Program-made: the position numbers and the translations under genes | The notes under the pieces: model-generated | What the model saw: the letters and a program-made list of their open reading frames with translations, nothing else | Databases searched by the model: none | Told to the model about the DNA's origin: nothing | Shown: in pieces, positions 49,933-58,652 of the stretch | Position numbering within the stretch: the first letter of the stretch is position 1 | Layout: each line of letters begins with the position of its first letter | Assembly: GCF_003049525.1 (NCBI RefSeq) | Contig: NZ_PYWL01000012.1 | Location: forward strand, 22,399 to 86,398 | Direction: 5' to 3' | Origin: Lysinibacillus fusiformis | GTDB taxonomy: Bacteria; Bacillota; Bacilli; Bacillales_A; Planococcaceae | DNA length: 64,000 nucleotides

Positions 49933-51237
49933 ATGGATAAAGAGGGACTTGTTTCACGTAAAATAAAGTTTTGGAAAAGTTTGATTTTCAAAATGATACT
50001 AGCTATTGGAATCAGTTTATTTATTAGCTCACATATTTCTGAGTTCGTTAGCCAACAAATCGAAAAGGTAGTGGAGTTAAATGGTAGCGCAGGTGTTGCC
50101 ATCAATACATTTATTTCGCTATTTATTGGGACAGTAATTATTTCTTTATGTACAAGATATATCGTCTTAAAGCGTGTAAAGCGTGTGTTAAAAGCAATGA
50201 CGCAAGCTGCGGATGGCGATTTGACAGTACGTATAGATGATAAATTGAAAGATGAAATTGGTCAATTATCGACTGAATTTAATCATATGTTAGAGCAAAT
50301 CGGCTCAGTTATTGAAAAGGCGAATAAAGCATCTACGGATGTCTCTGCTTATACAAATGAATTTACTACGATTACAGAGCAAAGTAGTAATACAGTTGAA
50401 ACCATCTCTGTTGCAATTCGAGAAATTGCCGCTAGCGCGGAAGGTCAATTGCAGCAAATGGACTTATTATCTGATTCTGCTAACTTAATTTCCAAAGATA
50501 TGGATTATGCTTCATCCGCAGTACAGGCAGTTGCGGATATAGCGAATGAAACGAACCAAAAGGCCGATTTAGGATTACAGTTAATTGAACAAACGATTGG
50601 AAAAATGAATACTATTAATGAATCTGTTCACCAATCAACAGAGGTTGTCAATGCATTAGGGGAAAAATCGAAGGAAATTAGTACAATTGTGGCACTCATT
50701 ACAAGCATTACGGATCAAACAAATTTACTTGCATTGAATGCTTCCATTGAGGCAGCACGTGCAGGAGAAGCAGGAAAAGGATTTGCGGTTGTCGCCGATG
50801 AAGTAAGAAAACTAGCTGAGGAATCTGGGAAGGCTGCTGACAATATTAGAACATTAGTAGATGATATCTTAAGCCAAACATCAAGCGCAGTTTATGCTAT
50901 TAATAGTGGTACACAATTTGTAGAGGAAGGGCGAGAGGCTGTTGAACAAACAGGCGGTGCCTTTAAAAATATTGTAGAATATCTACAACAAATTAGCCAT
51001 CGTACAAAGGAAGTTACAGATATAGTATTGCGTGTAAATGAGAAGGCGAGCCAAACCGATTATGCAACGAAAGAAATTGTAGGTATTGCAAATAGCACCT
51101 CTTCAGGTATACAGCATATCGCGCTCTCTATTGAGCAGCAAACGGCTTCTAACGAGGAAATTGCAAGTGCAGCAAATGTCCTCCAGACGATGTCAAATGA
51201 CTTACAAGCCGAAATAAGCCAATTTAAAGTAAAATAG
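49933..51237 (+). CDS. Methyl-accepting chemotaxis-type protein with minimal ectodomain
   Basis: Two membrane helices (about 18-34 and 54-77) enclose only some 20-25 residues, so there is no room for an extracellular sensor domain. A HAMP domain (about 78-130, RVKRVLKAMTQAADGDLTVR) and a full signalling domain follow (hairpin tip ITDQTNLLALNASIEAARAGEAGKGFAVVA). Length 434 aa. Input could come from the membrane, HAMP or a partner. No such gene sits at this place in B. subtilis, where yhaL would be, so it was likely gained here. A strong terminator follows. Confidence 0.9.
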   Translation: MDKEGLVSRKIKFWKSLIFKMILAIGISLFISSHISEFVSQQIEKVVELNGSAGVAINTFISLFIGTVIISLCTRYIVLKRVKRVLKAMTQAADGDLTVRIDDKLKDEIGQLSTEFNHMLEQIGSVIEKANKASTDVSAYTNEFTTITEQSSNTVETISVAIREIAASAEGQLQQMDLLSDSANLISKDMDYASSAVQAVADIANETNQKADLGLQLIEQTIGKMNTINESVHQSTEVVNALGEKSKEISTIVALITSITDQTNLLALNASIEAARAGEAGKGFAVVADEVRKLAEESGKAADNIRTLVDDILSQTSSAVYAINSGTQFVEEGREAVEQTGGAFKNIVEYLQQISHRTKEVTDIVLRVNEKASQTDYATKEIVGIANSTSSGIQHIALSIEQQTASNEEIASAANVLQTMSNDLQAEISQFKVK

Positions 51238-51242
51238 CAAAA

Positions 51243-51284
51243 GAGAAAGGGAGCATCTGTATTATAAGATGCTCCCTTTCTTTG
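51243..51284 (+). terminator. Strong terminator of the MCP gene
   Basis: A perfect 14-bp stem (51245-51258 with 51267-51280), about 40 bp before the convergent prsA stop. It may serve both genes. Confidence 0.85.
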
Positions 51285-51324
51285 AGAATGTTGCTCTTTT
51301 AATGAAAAAGGTCAATCATCCTAA

Positions 51325-52305
51325 TTATTTAGATTCTTTATCTGTATCTTCTGCTTTGTCGCTAGATTCTTCCTTAGCAGCATTTTCTTCTGCTTTTTTA
51401 GCTGCTTCTTCAGCGGCCTTAGCTTGCTCTTCACTTGTTGTAGTAAAGAATTCTAGGGAATCTTTTAAATCCTTATCAGAAGTTTTAACATTTGCATCTT
51501 TTGCCATTTTCGCAACGATATCTTTTAGAATAGTTTGCGCTTCACCTGTTTGGTTCAGTTTACTTAACATCGATGTACGAATTTTTTCTTCTTCATCTTT
51601 AAAAGCACCAACATCTTTCACGTCACGCTTGTCCGTAATTTCGATTACGTGATAACCGAAGCTAGACTTTACTGGCTCACTTAAAGTGTTTAATTCAAGG
51701 GCATAAGCAGCATCGTTAAACTCATCAACCATTGAACCAACAGAGAACCAACCAAGCTCCCCACCATTTTGTGCAGAAGCTGTATCTGTAGAGTACTCTT
51801 TTGCTACATCAGCAAATTTAGCGCCACCTTTAATTTTCTCAATGGCTTCTTTTGCTGTTTTTTCATCTGCTACTAAAATATGACGACCATTTAATTCTGT
51901 TTTCATTTGCTCATAGTATTTTTTCACATCTTCTTCTTTAATAGCTTGATCTTTTAAAGCTTTTTCTTGAAGAAGTTGCACGCGTAAAGAATCTTTAAAG
52001 CCTTGTTCTGTTAAGCCACTTTCAGCAAGTGCTTGTGCAAAACCATCACCAAATTGTGAAGCTGTAGTATCATAAGCTTCTTTAAGTTCTTTATCTGTTA
52101 CTTCATATTTGTCAGACAATACTTTTTCAGTCACCAATTGTTGTAATACATATGAGCCTGTTAAAGATTTGGCTTTTTCATTAAAGTCAGCAACTGAAAT
52201 GTCGCCAACTTTAGAAGTAACGATTGCTTTGCTATCTCCGCCGCTACACGCACCGAGCGCTAAAACAGAAGCAGCTAAAGTTAAAGATAAAACTGTTTTT
52301 TTCAT
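51325..52305 (-). CDS. prsA: Foldase lipoprotein PrsA
   Basis: PrsA is a membrane-anchored peptidyl-prolyl isomerase that folds secreted proteins. The lipobox is ALGAC (Cys20). SurA-like N-terminal helices precede a parvulin PpiC domain (about 135-225: GRHILVADEKTAKEAIEKI, GGELGWFSVGSMV, VKSSFGYHVIEITDKRD). The last 30 residues are an unusually charged Ala/Glu/Lys tail. Length 326 aa. It is essential in B. subtilis and repressed by ScoC, whose gene lies 1.4 kb away. Confidence 0.95.
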   Translation of the reverse strand: MKKTVLSLTLAASVLALGACSGGDSKAIVTSKVGDISVADFNEKAKSLTGSYVLQQLVTEKVLSDKYEVTDKELKEAYDTTASQFGDGFAQALAESGLTEQGFKDSLRVQLLQEKALKDQAIKEEDVKKYYEQMKTELNGRHILVADEKTAKEAIEKIKGGAKFADVAKEYSTDTASAQNGGELGWFSVGSMVDEFNDAAYALELNTLSEPVKSSFGYHVIEITDKRDVKDVGAFKDEEEKIRTSMLSKLNQTGEAQTILKDIVAKMAKDANVKTSDKDLKDSLEFFTTTSEEQAKAAEEAAKKAEENAAKEESSDKAEDTDKESK

Positions 52306-52448
52306 AGTGGATATTCTCTCCTAACATGGTTTCGTCCATTTTTTACTATAACATAAACGTTTTAAAAACAAAATGGTTCCCCCTTGAGTATTGCCTATAT
52401 TTCAATTTTTGAAGCGCATAGGATATAGAAAAGAAAGGGGGTGAAGTT

Positions 52449-52553
52449 ATGGGCAACGGAGGATACGGTGGCGGTGGCTACGGCTCAGGCTTTGCTTTAT
52501 TAGTTGTGTTATTTATTTTATTAATTATCGTTGGTGCAGCGTTCCTATACTAA
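52449..52553 (+). CDS. YjcZ-family sporulation peptide, 34 aa
   Basis: The ORF MGNGGYGGGGYGSGFALLVV ends LIIVGAAFLY. It has a Gly/Tyr-rich head and a single hydrophobic helix, the signature of the YjcZ/sporulation small membrane peptide family found in many spore-formers. AAAGGGGGTG lies upstream of the ATG. A 12-bp terminator follows 14 nt after the stop. It is divergent from prsA. Confidence 0.88.
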   Translation: MGNGGYGGGGYGSGFALLVVLFILLIIVGAAFLY

Positions 52554-52567
52554 TTAATAAAACAGTG

Positions 52568-52602
52568 AAAAGCTAAGAGCTCCAATAACTCTTAGCTTTT
52601 CT
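52568..52602 (+). terminator. Terminator of the YjcZ-type gene
   Basis: A perfect 12-bp stem (52568-52579 with 52589-52600). Confidence 0.8.
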
Positions 52603-52614
52603 TAACAGTGTTAG

Positions 52615-52714
52615 ACATTCACGCTGCATGCCAGAGATCCAAGCCATTAGTAATGGTTTGAGTAAGTTGTTTTATGGGGACTCAACTTATCTTGTCGCAT
52701 GCGGATGTGAATGT
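52615..52714. repeat. 100-bp palindromic, multi-stem intergenic element
   Basis: ACATTCAC (52615-52622) pairs with GTGAATGT (52707-52714) and GCATGC (52626-52631) with GCATGC (52697-52702), with small bulges. Inside are a CCATTAGTAATGG palindrome and a GTAAGTTG/CAACTTAT stem. It lies between convergent genes, after a terminator. It could be a structured RNA, a cruciform or a MITE remnant. Confidence 0.45.
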
Positions 52715-52731
52715 ATTTTACTTTTCAGTTG

Positions 52732-52917
52732 TTATACCGCGTATAAAATTTCAATATAAAATGAGACAAGTAAAATGGTAATAAGTATATTTATAGTTCG
52801 GAATATTTTTGGCTGGTTTTCTTCGGGAATTTCACGTCGCATACATAGAGCATATGTCATACGGTTAATTTGAAATAAATAGAATACCGAGAATAGAACT
52901 ACAATCATTAATAGCAA
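52732..52917 (-). CDS. Small two-helix membrane protein (yhaK position)
   Basis: This 61-aa protein has two hydrophobic helices (MIVVLFSVFYLF and TINILITILLVSFYIEIL) separated by a charged loop (CMRREIPEENQPKIFR). It starts at TTG with GGGGAGG 7 nt upstream. The place between prsA and yhaJ corresponds to yhaK in B. subtilis, but I cannot confirm homology. Function unknown. Confidence 0.65.
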   Translation of the reverse strand: MLLMIVVLFSVFYLFQINRMTYALCMRREIPEENQPKIFRTINILITILLVSFYIEILYAV

Positions 52918-52987
52918 GTCTATTCCTCCCCTCTTTCAATAGTAATAGCATAACAAAGAACGCCATTAAAAAACAAGTACAAGCAAT

Positions 52988-53533
52988 TTAGTGAACCGTT
53001 GGTGGAACTAAAATTTCATAGCCCTTCGGTGTTTCTTCAACTTGTGAGTTTTTTGGTGAATTCAATAAATATTTCACGTAAAGTATATCAATCAAACATA
53101 GACTACAATGATACGCTAACAGCAAAGTACCGTAATGTGTGTATGCTGGTAGTAGCCAAGTACCTATTATAATACTAGTATTAAGAACGATAAATGGCGT
53201 AAGAAGTGCTAGTATATAACGGTTTTTGGATAAAGGTTCACGAATACGCATGTGTAATACTGGAATTAGATAAAATTGCGTACGGACACGCAATTTAAGA
53301 TGCTGGCGTAAATCGTAAAGAGCGAGAAAGTGTAAAAACTTGTGAACCGGATAAAGTGTTAATACAGCTATTACAAAGAGCCAGAATAAACGATCTGTAT
53401 AATGCTCCTCGTTGAATAAATTAAACGTCACATACGATACTGAAAAAACGGATAAGAAAGTAATAACACCCATTATAATAATACGCGTAGTGCCGTAATG
53501 ATGTTCAAGATTTAAAATTTTCCAACAATGCAT
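52988..53533 (-). CDS. DUF3267 membrane protein, YhaJ-like, without zincin Glu
   Basis: This 181-aa protein has about four membrane segments. DUF3267 proteins are putative zincin peptidases with an HExxH motif in a helix; here the corresponding stretch reads VHKFLHFLAL, so both His remain but the catalytic Glu is Lys. It is therefore probably not a peptidase, though a metal could still bind. Position next to scoC matches B. subtilis yhaJ. The start has a modest SD (ggagttgata). A degenerate-enzyme role is inference. Confidence 0.7.
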   Translation of the reverse strand: MHCWKILNLEHHYGTTRIIIMGVITFLSVFSVSYVTFNLFNEEHYTDRLFWLFVIAVLTLYPVHKFLHFLALYDLRQHLKLRVRTQFYLIPVLHMRIREPLSKNRYILALLTPFIVLNTSIIIGTWLLPAYTHYGTLLLAYHCSLCLIDILYVKYLLNSPKNSQVEETPKGYEILVPPTVH

Positions 53534-53603
53534 GGTTTATTATCAACTCCGAAAATAGGAAGTGTCCTATTTAATGTAAATTGAATTGTCTTAGAATGCA
53601 AGA

Positions 53604-53645
53604 GAAAGGAGGTACTTCAGAAATATTTCTGAAATACCTCCTTTC
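53604..53645 (-). terminator. Long palindromic hairpin downstream of scoC
   Basis: Nearly perfect 42-bp palindrome (GAAAGGAGGTA, 53604-53614, with 53635-53645, and an inner TTCAGAAA/TTTCTGAA). It lacks a clear T-tract, so it may act as a 3' stabiliser as well as a terminator. Confidence 0.6.
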
Positions 53646-53709
53646 ACATGATTTATTTCTGAATGAACAGTTAGAACCCACAGGAAAATATCTGTACGAT
53701 AGCCTTATT

Positions 53710-54270
53710 TTATCCTTTTACAGTTGGACGTTCTTCAAGCGTGTCAAAGGAATCACGGAAATGCTGAAAGGAGCGTTCAAAAATATCGATGAAATCCTCA
53801 CCATAAATATTTCGAATGACAGCCATTACGTCTAAAGAGTCTGGGAAACGGCCGTATAAGTCTTTTAAGGCCAATGATCCTTCTAATACAGAATGATAAG
53901 TATTATGGTAGTTTTTATTCATCTCTACAATAAGCTCTGTGCCAGCTTCAGTTAGCTCAACATACGTATTACGCTTATCATCATCTCGCTTCGAAAACTT
54001 AAGGAAGCCTCGCTCTTCTAATTTTTTGGAGAAGTTAAATGCTGTAGAAACATGCATGACTCCGAACTTTGCTACATCAGAAATAGAGGCTCCTTTTAAA
54101 TGATAGGAAATCCACAAAATATGGTGTTCATTAATATTTAAATCATATGGTTTAATCCATTGTTGCCAATCTTTTTCAACCGCTTTCCATAGTGCTTTCG
54201 ATAATTGCGCGATTCTTTGACTGTAGAGCATTGCTTCTTTTTGTGTGTATAATTCCTCTGACAAAACCAT
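53710..54270 (-). CDS. scoC: MarR-family transition-state regulator ScoC (Hpr)
   Basis: ScoC represses exoprotease, sporulation and peptide-transport genes during growth. The sequence QLSKALWKAVEKDWQQWIKP, LNINEHHILWISYHLKGASI and MHVSTAFNFSKKLEERGFLK are near-identical to B. subtilis ScoC. The winged-helix DNA-binding part covers about 45-120. GTG 54273, ATG 54270 and TTG 54264 are all possible; AGGTGAT best fits TTG 54264. It lies beside yhaJ and yhaH as in B. subtilis. Confidence 0.95.
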   Translation of the reverse strand: MVLSEELYTQKEAMLYSQRIAQLSKALWKAVEKDWQQWIKPYDLNINEHHILWISYHLKGASISDVAKFGVMHVSTAFNFSKKLEERGFLKFSKRDDDKRNTYVELTEAGTELIVEMNKNYHNTYHSVLEGSLALKDLYGRFPDSLDVMAVIRNIYGEDFIDIFERSFQHFRDSFDTLEERPTVKG

Positions 54271-54427
54271 CACCTACTGCTTTCTTTCACATTTTTAAAA
54301 ATATTATAGCAGTAAAGAAAAAAAGTTTAAAGTTAGAAAAATTAAAAAATTGAAAAGTGGTTAAAAAATAATATTATAGCAATAATTTTTGATGAAAAAA
54401 TAGATTAATTAGCATCTAGAAAGGACT

Positions 54428-54823
54428 TTAGTCGCTAATTTTTTCCTGCGGTTTTTTCTTGTTTTCTGTGAATTGTGCAATGTTTTTCTCGATTTCGCTT
54501 ATCGAATTCTGTAAAGCATCTAATTCTTGTTGCAAATTATTTTTATTTGGCTCTATTTCTTCTGTAAAAGTCGTAATTGTTTGTTTTAAATCATTTATTA
54601 TTTGTGGGATATTATTTTTAACTTCGTTTGTTAATGTATTGACAGAATGTTTCACAGTCCCTACTTGTTGTTTAACATCAAGGAGCATACCTTTTGTTTG
54701 GTCTGCATTTTGTTTTAACGTTGTGCGTAACTGCTGGCCTGATTGTGGGGTTGAGAACAGCACAGCAACTGTTCCACCAATAATACCTGTTGCTAGTCCA
54801 ATTAAAAATGGTTTTGCTTTCAT
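54428..54823 (-). CDS. yhaH: YtxH-domain protein YhaH
   Basis: The 131-aa protein has a Gly-rich N-terminal membrane segment (PFLIGLATGIIGGTVAVLFS) typical of YtxH proteins, then a long amphipathic coiled coil to the end (TKGMLLDVKQQVGTVKHSV, NNLQQELDALQNSISEI). B. subtilis yhaH sits at the same position and is under stress control. GAGGT lies 7 nt before ATG 54823, preferred over 54847. The Asn/Gln/Lys-rich tail extends into the cytoplasm or wall space. Confidence 0.85.
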   Translation of the reverse strand: MKAKPFLIGLATGIIGGTVAVLFSTPQSGQQLRTTLKQNADQTKGMLLDVKQQVGTVKHSVNTLTNEVKNNIPQIINDLKQTITTFTEEIEPNKNNLQQELDALQNSISEIEKNIAQFTENKKKPQEKISD

Positions 54824-54891
54824 ATTATATACCTCATTTCTTGTCATGATTAACTACTATTAAACCATGAATTGCATAAATACAAAAAGAA

Positions 54892-54937
54892 AAAGAAACT
54901 GAGCAAGTGATAGAGCATCACCGTTCAGTTTCTTTCG
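54892..54937 (-). terminator. Terminator of trpP
   Basis: An 11-bp stem (54892-54902 with 54925-54935) plus an inner GTGAT/ATCAC stem, A/T-rich flanks. Confidence 0.65.
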
Positions 54938-54956
54938 ATTATTTTAAAGTTAGTAT

Positions 54957-55493
54957 TTATGAAATCTGAGAAATGGCAGTCACAAATTTAGAGCGCTTCA
55001 CTAATTTTGCAACAATAGGATAAATAATAGCAAAAGCAACGACATTAAATGCTACCGCTGGAAGGACAACCCCAATAAAGAGCATCGCAAACGTTGCACC
55101 TACATTTGCATTGAAAACAAAAAGTGCCACTGCTAAAAAGACCGTACCTGATAGGATAGTACCCAAACCAACTAAAACTGCAGAGACAGCGAAACTATTT
55201 GCTATCTTTTTTAGAACAATTACAGCAGCTAAAAACACAAAGCCTGTTACAGCTTTATCAATAATGTTTGGAACTAGACCGGCAGGAAATGTTGTAAACA
55301 AACCTGAAAGTACACCTGTTGCTAGCGAAAGTAAAAACGTTTCTTTCACTGTAGGAAACAATAATATGCCAATAAACATCATTGTTAACATGAAATCGGG
55401 TTTCATGCCGTTAATCATTCCTGGTGTAACGACATATAGTGCCGCACCGATCCCAACTAAAAGGGCCATTAATACTAAATTCTTTGTATTCAT
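54957..55493 (-). CDS. trpP: Tryptophan transporter TrpP
   Basis: The 178-aa polytopic protein has five or six hydrophobic segments and matches the TrpP family (MNTKNLVLMALLVGIGAALY, TPGMINGMKPDFMLTMMFIG, PNIIDKAVTGFVFLAAVI). In B. subtilis TrpP (YhaG) imports tryptophan and its translation is repressed by TRAP. GGAGAG lies before the ATG. The upstream mRNA has only a few irregular TAG/GAG triplets, so TRAP control is not supported here. It lies between yhaH and hit as in B. subtilis. Confidence 0.9.
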   Translation of the reverse strand: MNTKNLVLMALLVGIGAALYVVTPGMINGMKPDFMLTMMFIGILLFPTVKETFLLSLATGVLSGLFTTFPAGLVPNIIDKAVTGFVFLAAVIVLKKIANSFAVSAVLVGLGTILSGTVFLAVALFVFNANVGATFAMLFIGVVLPAVAFNVVAFAIIYPIVAKLVKRSKFVTAISQIS

Positions 55494-55643
55494 TTTTTAT
55501 CTCTCCTCGACTGAGCTAATCTATTAGTTTCCCAACGTGTCCTCTTGACCGTTAGCGAAACTTATTTGTGATTGTACGCTAAAATTTTTATATTTGCAAT
55601 ACAGTATGTGGGTTATTAAAATGTTAATATATTACAAAAAACG

Positions 55644-56057
55644 TTATAGGTTGGCTTTAATACTTTCTGCCACTTCAGTCAATTGTTCTGGTGAATATTT
55701 TTGTGTTTGCCAAACTAAACCTAAGCCTTCTTTTTCGTCATAACGAGGAATAAAATGTAGATGATAGTGGAACACAGTTTGTCCAGCCGCTGCCCCATTA
55801 TTATTAATCGTATTCAAACCGATTGGCTCAAACGCTGCCTTAATGGCATTCGCAATTTTCGGTGCCGCAGCATATAAGTTGCGTGCAACATCCTCTGGCA
55901 TTTCGTATAGATCTTGGCAGTGATGCTTTGGAATTAGTAAAGTATGACCTTTTGCAACTGGTGAAATGTCTGTAAATGCATAGACATGATCGTCTTCATA
56001 CACTTTTGTACTTGGAATGGATCCATCGATAATTTTGCAAAATAGGCAATCGCTCAT
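55644..56057 (-). CDS. hit: HIT-family hydrolase Hit
   Basis: The 137-aa histidine-triad protein hydrolyses nucleoside phosphoramidates and related bonds. The HxHxHxx triad is HYHLHFIPR near residue 96, with the N-terminal CLFCKIIDGSIPS, whose Cys pair and a further His could bind zinc. It is divergent from ecsAB with 104 bp between, the same layout as in B. subtilis. GGGGGAA precedes the ATG. Confidence 0.93.
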   Translation of the reverse strand: MSDCLFCKIIDGSIPSTKVYEDDHVYAFTDISPVAKGHTLLIPKHHCQDLYEMPEDVARNLYAAAPKIANAIKAAFEPIGLNTINNNGAAAGQTVFHYHLHFIPRYDEKEGLGLVWQTQKYSPEQLTEVAESIKANL

Positions 56058-56161
56058 GAGAATTTCCCCCTTATCGTATATGTAAATTCATTCTATCATA
56101 CTCAAACCTGTATCATTTGCTAATTTTTGATAAAATATAAAACAAGAAGAGGAGTGAGGTT

Positions 56162-56911
56162 ATGTCAGTATTAGAGGTACAGCATGTGACAGGCGGATAT
56201 ACAAGAAAACCTGTTATTAAAGATTTATCTTTTACTATTGAAAAAGGAGAGCTTGTTGGCTTAATTGGCTTGAATGGGGCCGGTAAAAGTACAACGATTA
56301 AACATATAATAGGAACAATGTTGCCAAAAGAAGGGGATATTTACCTTAATGGGGTAACGTTAAAGGAAGATACGGACAAGTATCGTACAGCCTTTTCTTA
56401 TATCCCTGAAACCCCTGTGCTTTACGATGAACTAACATTGAGGGAACATTTAGAATTAACAGCGATGGCTTACGGTATTGATAAGGCAACTCTAGATGCT
56501 CGTTCTGAAGTACTTTTAAAGGAATTTCGAATGGAGAAAAGATTAAACTGGTTCCCATCACATTTTTCAAAGGGAATGCGTCAAAAGGTTATGATTATGT
56601 GTGCATTTCTAGTGAATCCTAGTCTTTATATTATTGATGAGCCTTTTGTGGGGTTAGATCCACTCGGAATTCAATCATTATTAGATCAAATGGATGAGAA
56701 GAAAAAAGAAGGTGCTTCCATATTAATGTCTACGCATATTTTATCGACTGCCGAAAAGCATTGTGATCGAATTATATTATTGCACGAGGGAAGAGTTCGA
56801 GCGCAAGGAACGATGGCAGATTTGCGACAAACATTTGCGATGCCCAATGCAACATTGGACGATCTATATATTGCAATGACAAAGGAGCGGGACCATGAAG
56901 AACTTGCGTGA
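56162..56911 (+). CDS. ecsA: ABC transporter ATP-binding protein EcsA
   Basis: EcsA powers the EcsAB system, which influences secretion, site-2 protease RasP activity, competence and sporulation. Walker A is GLNGAGKST, the signature is FSKGMRQKV, Walker B is LYIIDEPFVGLD and the H-loop is STHILS. Length 249 aa. GAGGAGTGAGG precedes the ATG, and a promoter TTGCTA-N-TAAAAT lies just upstream. EcsB starts 17 nt inside this gene. Confidence 0.94.
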   Translation: MSVLEVQHVTGGYTRKPVIKDLSFTIEKGELVGLIGLNGAGKSTTIKHIIGTMLPKEGDIYLNGVTLKEDTDKYRTAFSYIPETPVLYDELTLREHLELTAMAYGIDKATLDARSEVLLKEFRMEKRLNWFPSHFSKGMRQKVMIMCAFLVNPSLYIIDEPFVGLDPLGIQSLLDQMDEKKKEGASILMSTHILSTAEKHCDRIILLHEGRVRAQGTMADLRQTFAMPNATLDDLYIAMTKERDHEELA

Positions 56912-58076
56912 TGTATGGTCCTCTCGCTTCATGCATTATATAGGAGAAGTACAAAAATATATGCAATTTATTTTTACAGGGCATATTGCCATTGTACTTG
57001 TATTTCTAATTGGAGCAGGAGGCTACCAATATAGTGAATGGTTGAAAGTTGTACAGACAGATTTCCCAGCTGAAATACTTATTGCTGTTTTTATAGGCGT
57101 TTTATTAGCCTTTAGTCGCCCTACTACGCTTTTGAGAGAGCCAGACCAAGTGTACCTATTGCCCCTAGAGTCAAAAATGTCGCTGTATTTTAGCAAGGCA
57201 CTGGCTTGGACATTTTGGTCTCAGGTTTGGATTGTAGCGATCGTCTACATTGTTAGTATTCCACTATTAAAAGCAGTGACGGATTTAACAACGGCTGACA
57301 TTTGGTCGATATTCCTACTTGTGATTGTGCTGAAATATATAAGTGTACGAGGAGAATTCAGCTATCGATATAGTGAACGTGGTCAAATGGTTTGGGTGGA
57401 CAGGCTGATTCGAGCAATAATATTTGCTGCCGCTGTTTATATGGGGCTGCAAGCTCAGTTGCTCCTATCAATTGTTGCTACAGTCATAAGTGTTATTTAT
57501 ATTATTGTCTTTAGAAAAAAATCTGTAGGAGAACCAGTACCTTACGAACATTTTGTAAAGCTTGAGCAAAATCGAATGATGAGCTTTTATCGTTTCGCAA
57601 ATTATTTTACAGATGTACCCCATTTACATGGAAGCATCCGACGTCGAGGCTGGATGGACTGGCTCTATAAATTCGTTCCATATGGTAAAAATAACGCTCA
57701 AAAGTATTTAGTATTTCGCACTTTTGTCCGTACAGATGATCATTTTTATTTATGGCTCCGTCTTACGGCCATTTCAGCAGTAATTGCAGCATTTGTAGAC
57801 ATTCCAATAGTTACATGGATTGTTGCCGCGGCACTAAGCTTTGCAACGACTATCCAATTAAAACAAGCATTACTTTCAAGTGGGGAATTCCGCATGGACA
57901 TGCTGTTTCCGTTGCCGGATAATGCTCGTCAACTAGCTGTGAAGCAAATTGTACGTCTAGCTATGATTACACAAGCGATCATCGTAGGATTATGTGCGAT
58001 TACACAGCCGATGTTTTATATTGTAGTTGTCATTGTTTTAGTAATTAGTGAATTGACTGCGAAAGTATCTAAATAA
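56895..58076 (+). CDS. ecsB: ABC transporter permease EcsB
   Basis: The 393-aa membrane protein is the permease partner of EcsA, with about six to eight hydrophobic segments in two clusters (about 25-160 and 290-390) and a hydrophilic middle (residues 190-270). The start MKNLRDVWSSRFMHYIGEVQKYMQ is family-typical. It overlaps ecsA by 17 nt, so translation is coupled. B. subtilis has ecsC next; here it is absent and a terminator follows. The substrate is unknown. Confidence 0.92.
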   Translation: MKNLRDVWSSRFMHYIGEVQKYMQFIFTGHIAIVLVFLIGAGGYQYSEWLKVVQTDFPAEILIAVFIGVLLAFSRPTTLLREPDQVYLLPLESKMSLYFSKALAWTFWSQVWIVAIVYIVSIPLLKAVTDLTTADIWSIFLLVIVLKYISVRGEFSYRYSERGQMVWVDRLIRAIIFAAAVYMGLQAQLLLSIVATVISVIYIIVFRKKSVGEPVPYEHFVKLEQNRMMSFYRFANYFTDVPHLHGSIRRRGWMDWLYKFVPYGKNNAQKYLVFRTFVRTDDHFYLWLRLTAISAVIAAFVDIPIVTWIVAAALSFATTIQLKQALLSSGEFRMDMLFPLPDNARQLAVKQIVRLAMITQAIIVGLCAITQPMFYIVVVIVLVISELTAKVSK

Positions 58077-58078
58077 TG

Positions 58079-58125
58079 AAAAGCTCATTTTCCCAGCCTG
58101 TGCTGAGAAGATGAGCTTTTATTTG
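58079..58125. terminator. Terminator after ecsB
   Basis: A 10-bp stem (58079-58088 with 58111-58120) and T-run; the convergent hmoB gene ends 14 bp later. Confidence 0.8.
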
Positions 58126-58133
58126 TTGTAGAT

Positions 58134-58649
58134 CTATTCTGTATCCTCTTTTGGCATAGCACTATAAGTTGTTACATAGGAAGCTGCCGAGAAGATGTTC
58201 TGCTGATTTACACCACTGGAATCATCTCTTTTTGCATGTGCGTTTTCAAAGGCTTTAGAGCTTTTCCATGCTTCGAATGAATGTGGTCCATGCCACTGAG
58301 TCATGACAATATAAGTGTCATCCTTGATGGGACGAAGTAATCTGTAGGACTCAAAGCCTGGCTCATCCTCAATGGCATGTGAACGTTGTAAAAAGCGATG
58401 CTCGAAAACAGGGCGTCCTTCATCTGTTACAGGAATATTATTAAGAACAAAGAATCCACGTTCTTCTAGCTCATTTACCGAATCTAACACTTCAAATTTG
58501 CGAGGTGTGGCAAAAACAGATTTCCCTTCTGTTTCATGAATTAATACAGAATTTCCCTCTCCATGAATTAAGATCATATGCTCATTTGGATACTTATTTT
58601 TCAGTTGTTCTAAAAAATCACCAGTACCAGAAGTTAAATAAATATTCAT
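58134..58649 (-). CDS. hmoB: Heme-degrading monooxygenase HmoB-like (ABM domain)
   Basis: The C-terminal ABM dimer domain (about 75-165) reads YIVMTQWHGPHSFEAWKSSK and AFENAHAKR, matching B. subtilis HmoB (YhgC), which opens heme to release iron. The His after AFENA is the likely heme ligand. The N-terminal 70 residues form the extra beta-rich half of the HmoB type. AAGGAGG lies 8 nt before ATG 58649 (171 aa). It sits just before hemEHY, linking heme breakdown and synthesis in one locus. Confidence 0.88.
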   Translation of the reverse strand: MNIYLTSGTGDFLEQLKNKYPNEHMILIHGEGNSVLIHETEGKSVFATPRKFEVLDSVNELEERGFFVLNNIPVTDEGRPVFEHRFLQRSHAIEDEPGFESYRLLRPIKDDTYIVMTQWHGPHSFEAWKSSKAFENAHAKRDDSSGVNQQNIFSAASYVTTYSAMPKEDTE

Positions 58650-58652
58650 CAA

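Noticed and set aside
55494..55560. Possible TRAP binding site before trpP (TAG/GAG triplets)
   Set aside because: Only about four triplets with irregular spacing (2, 7 and 0 nt); TRAP needs many regularly spaced repeats.
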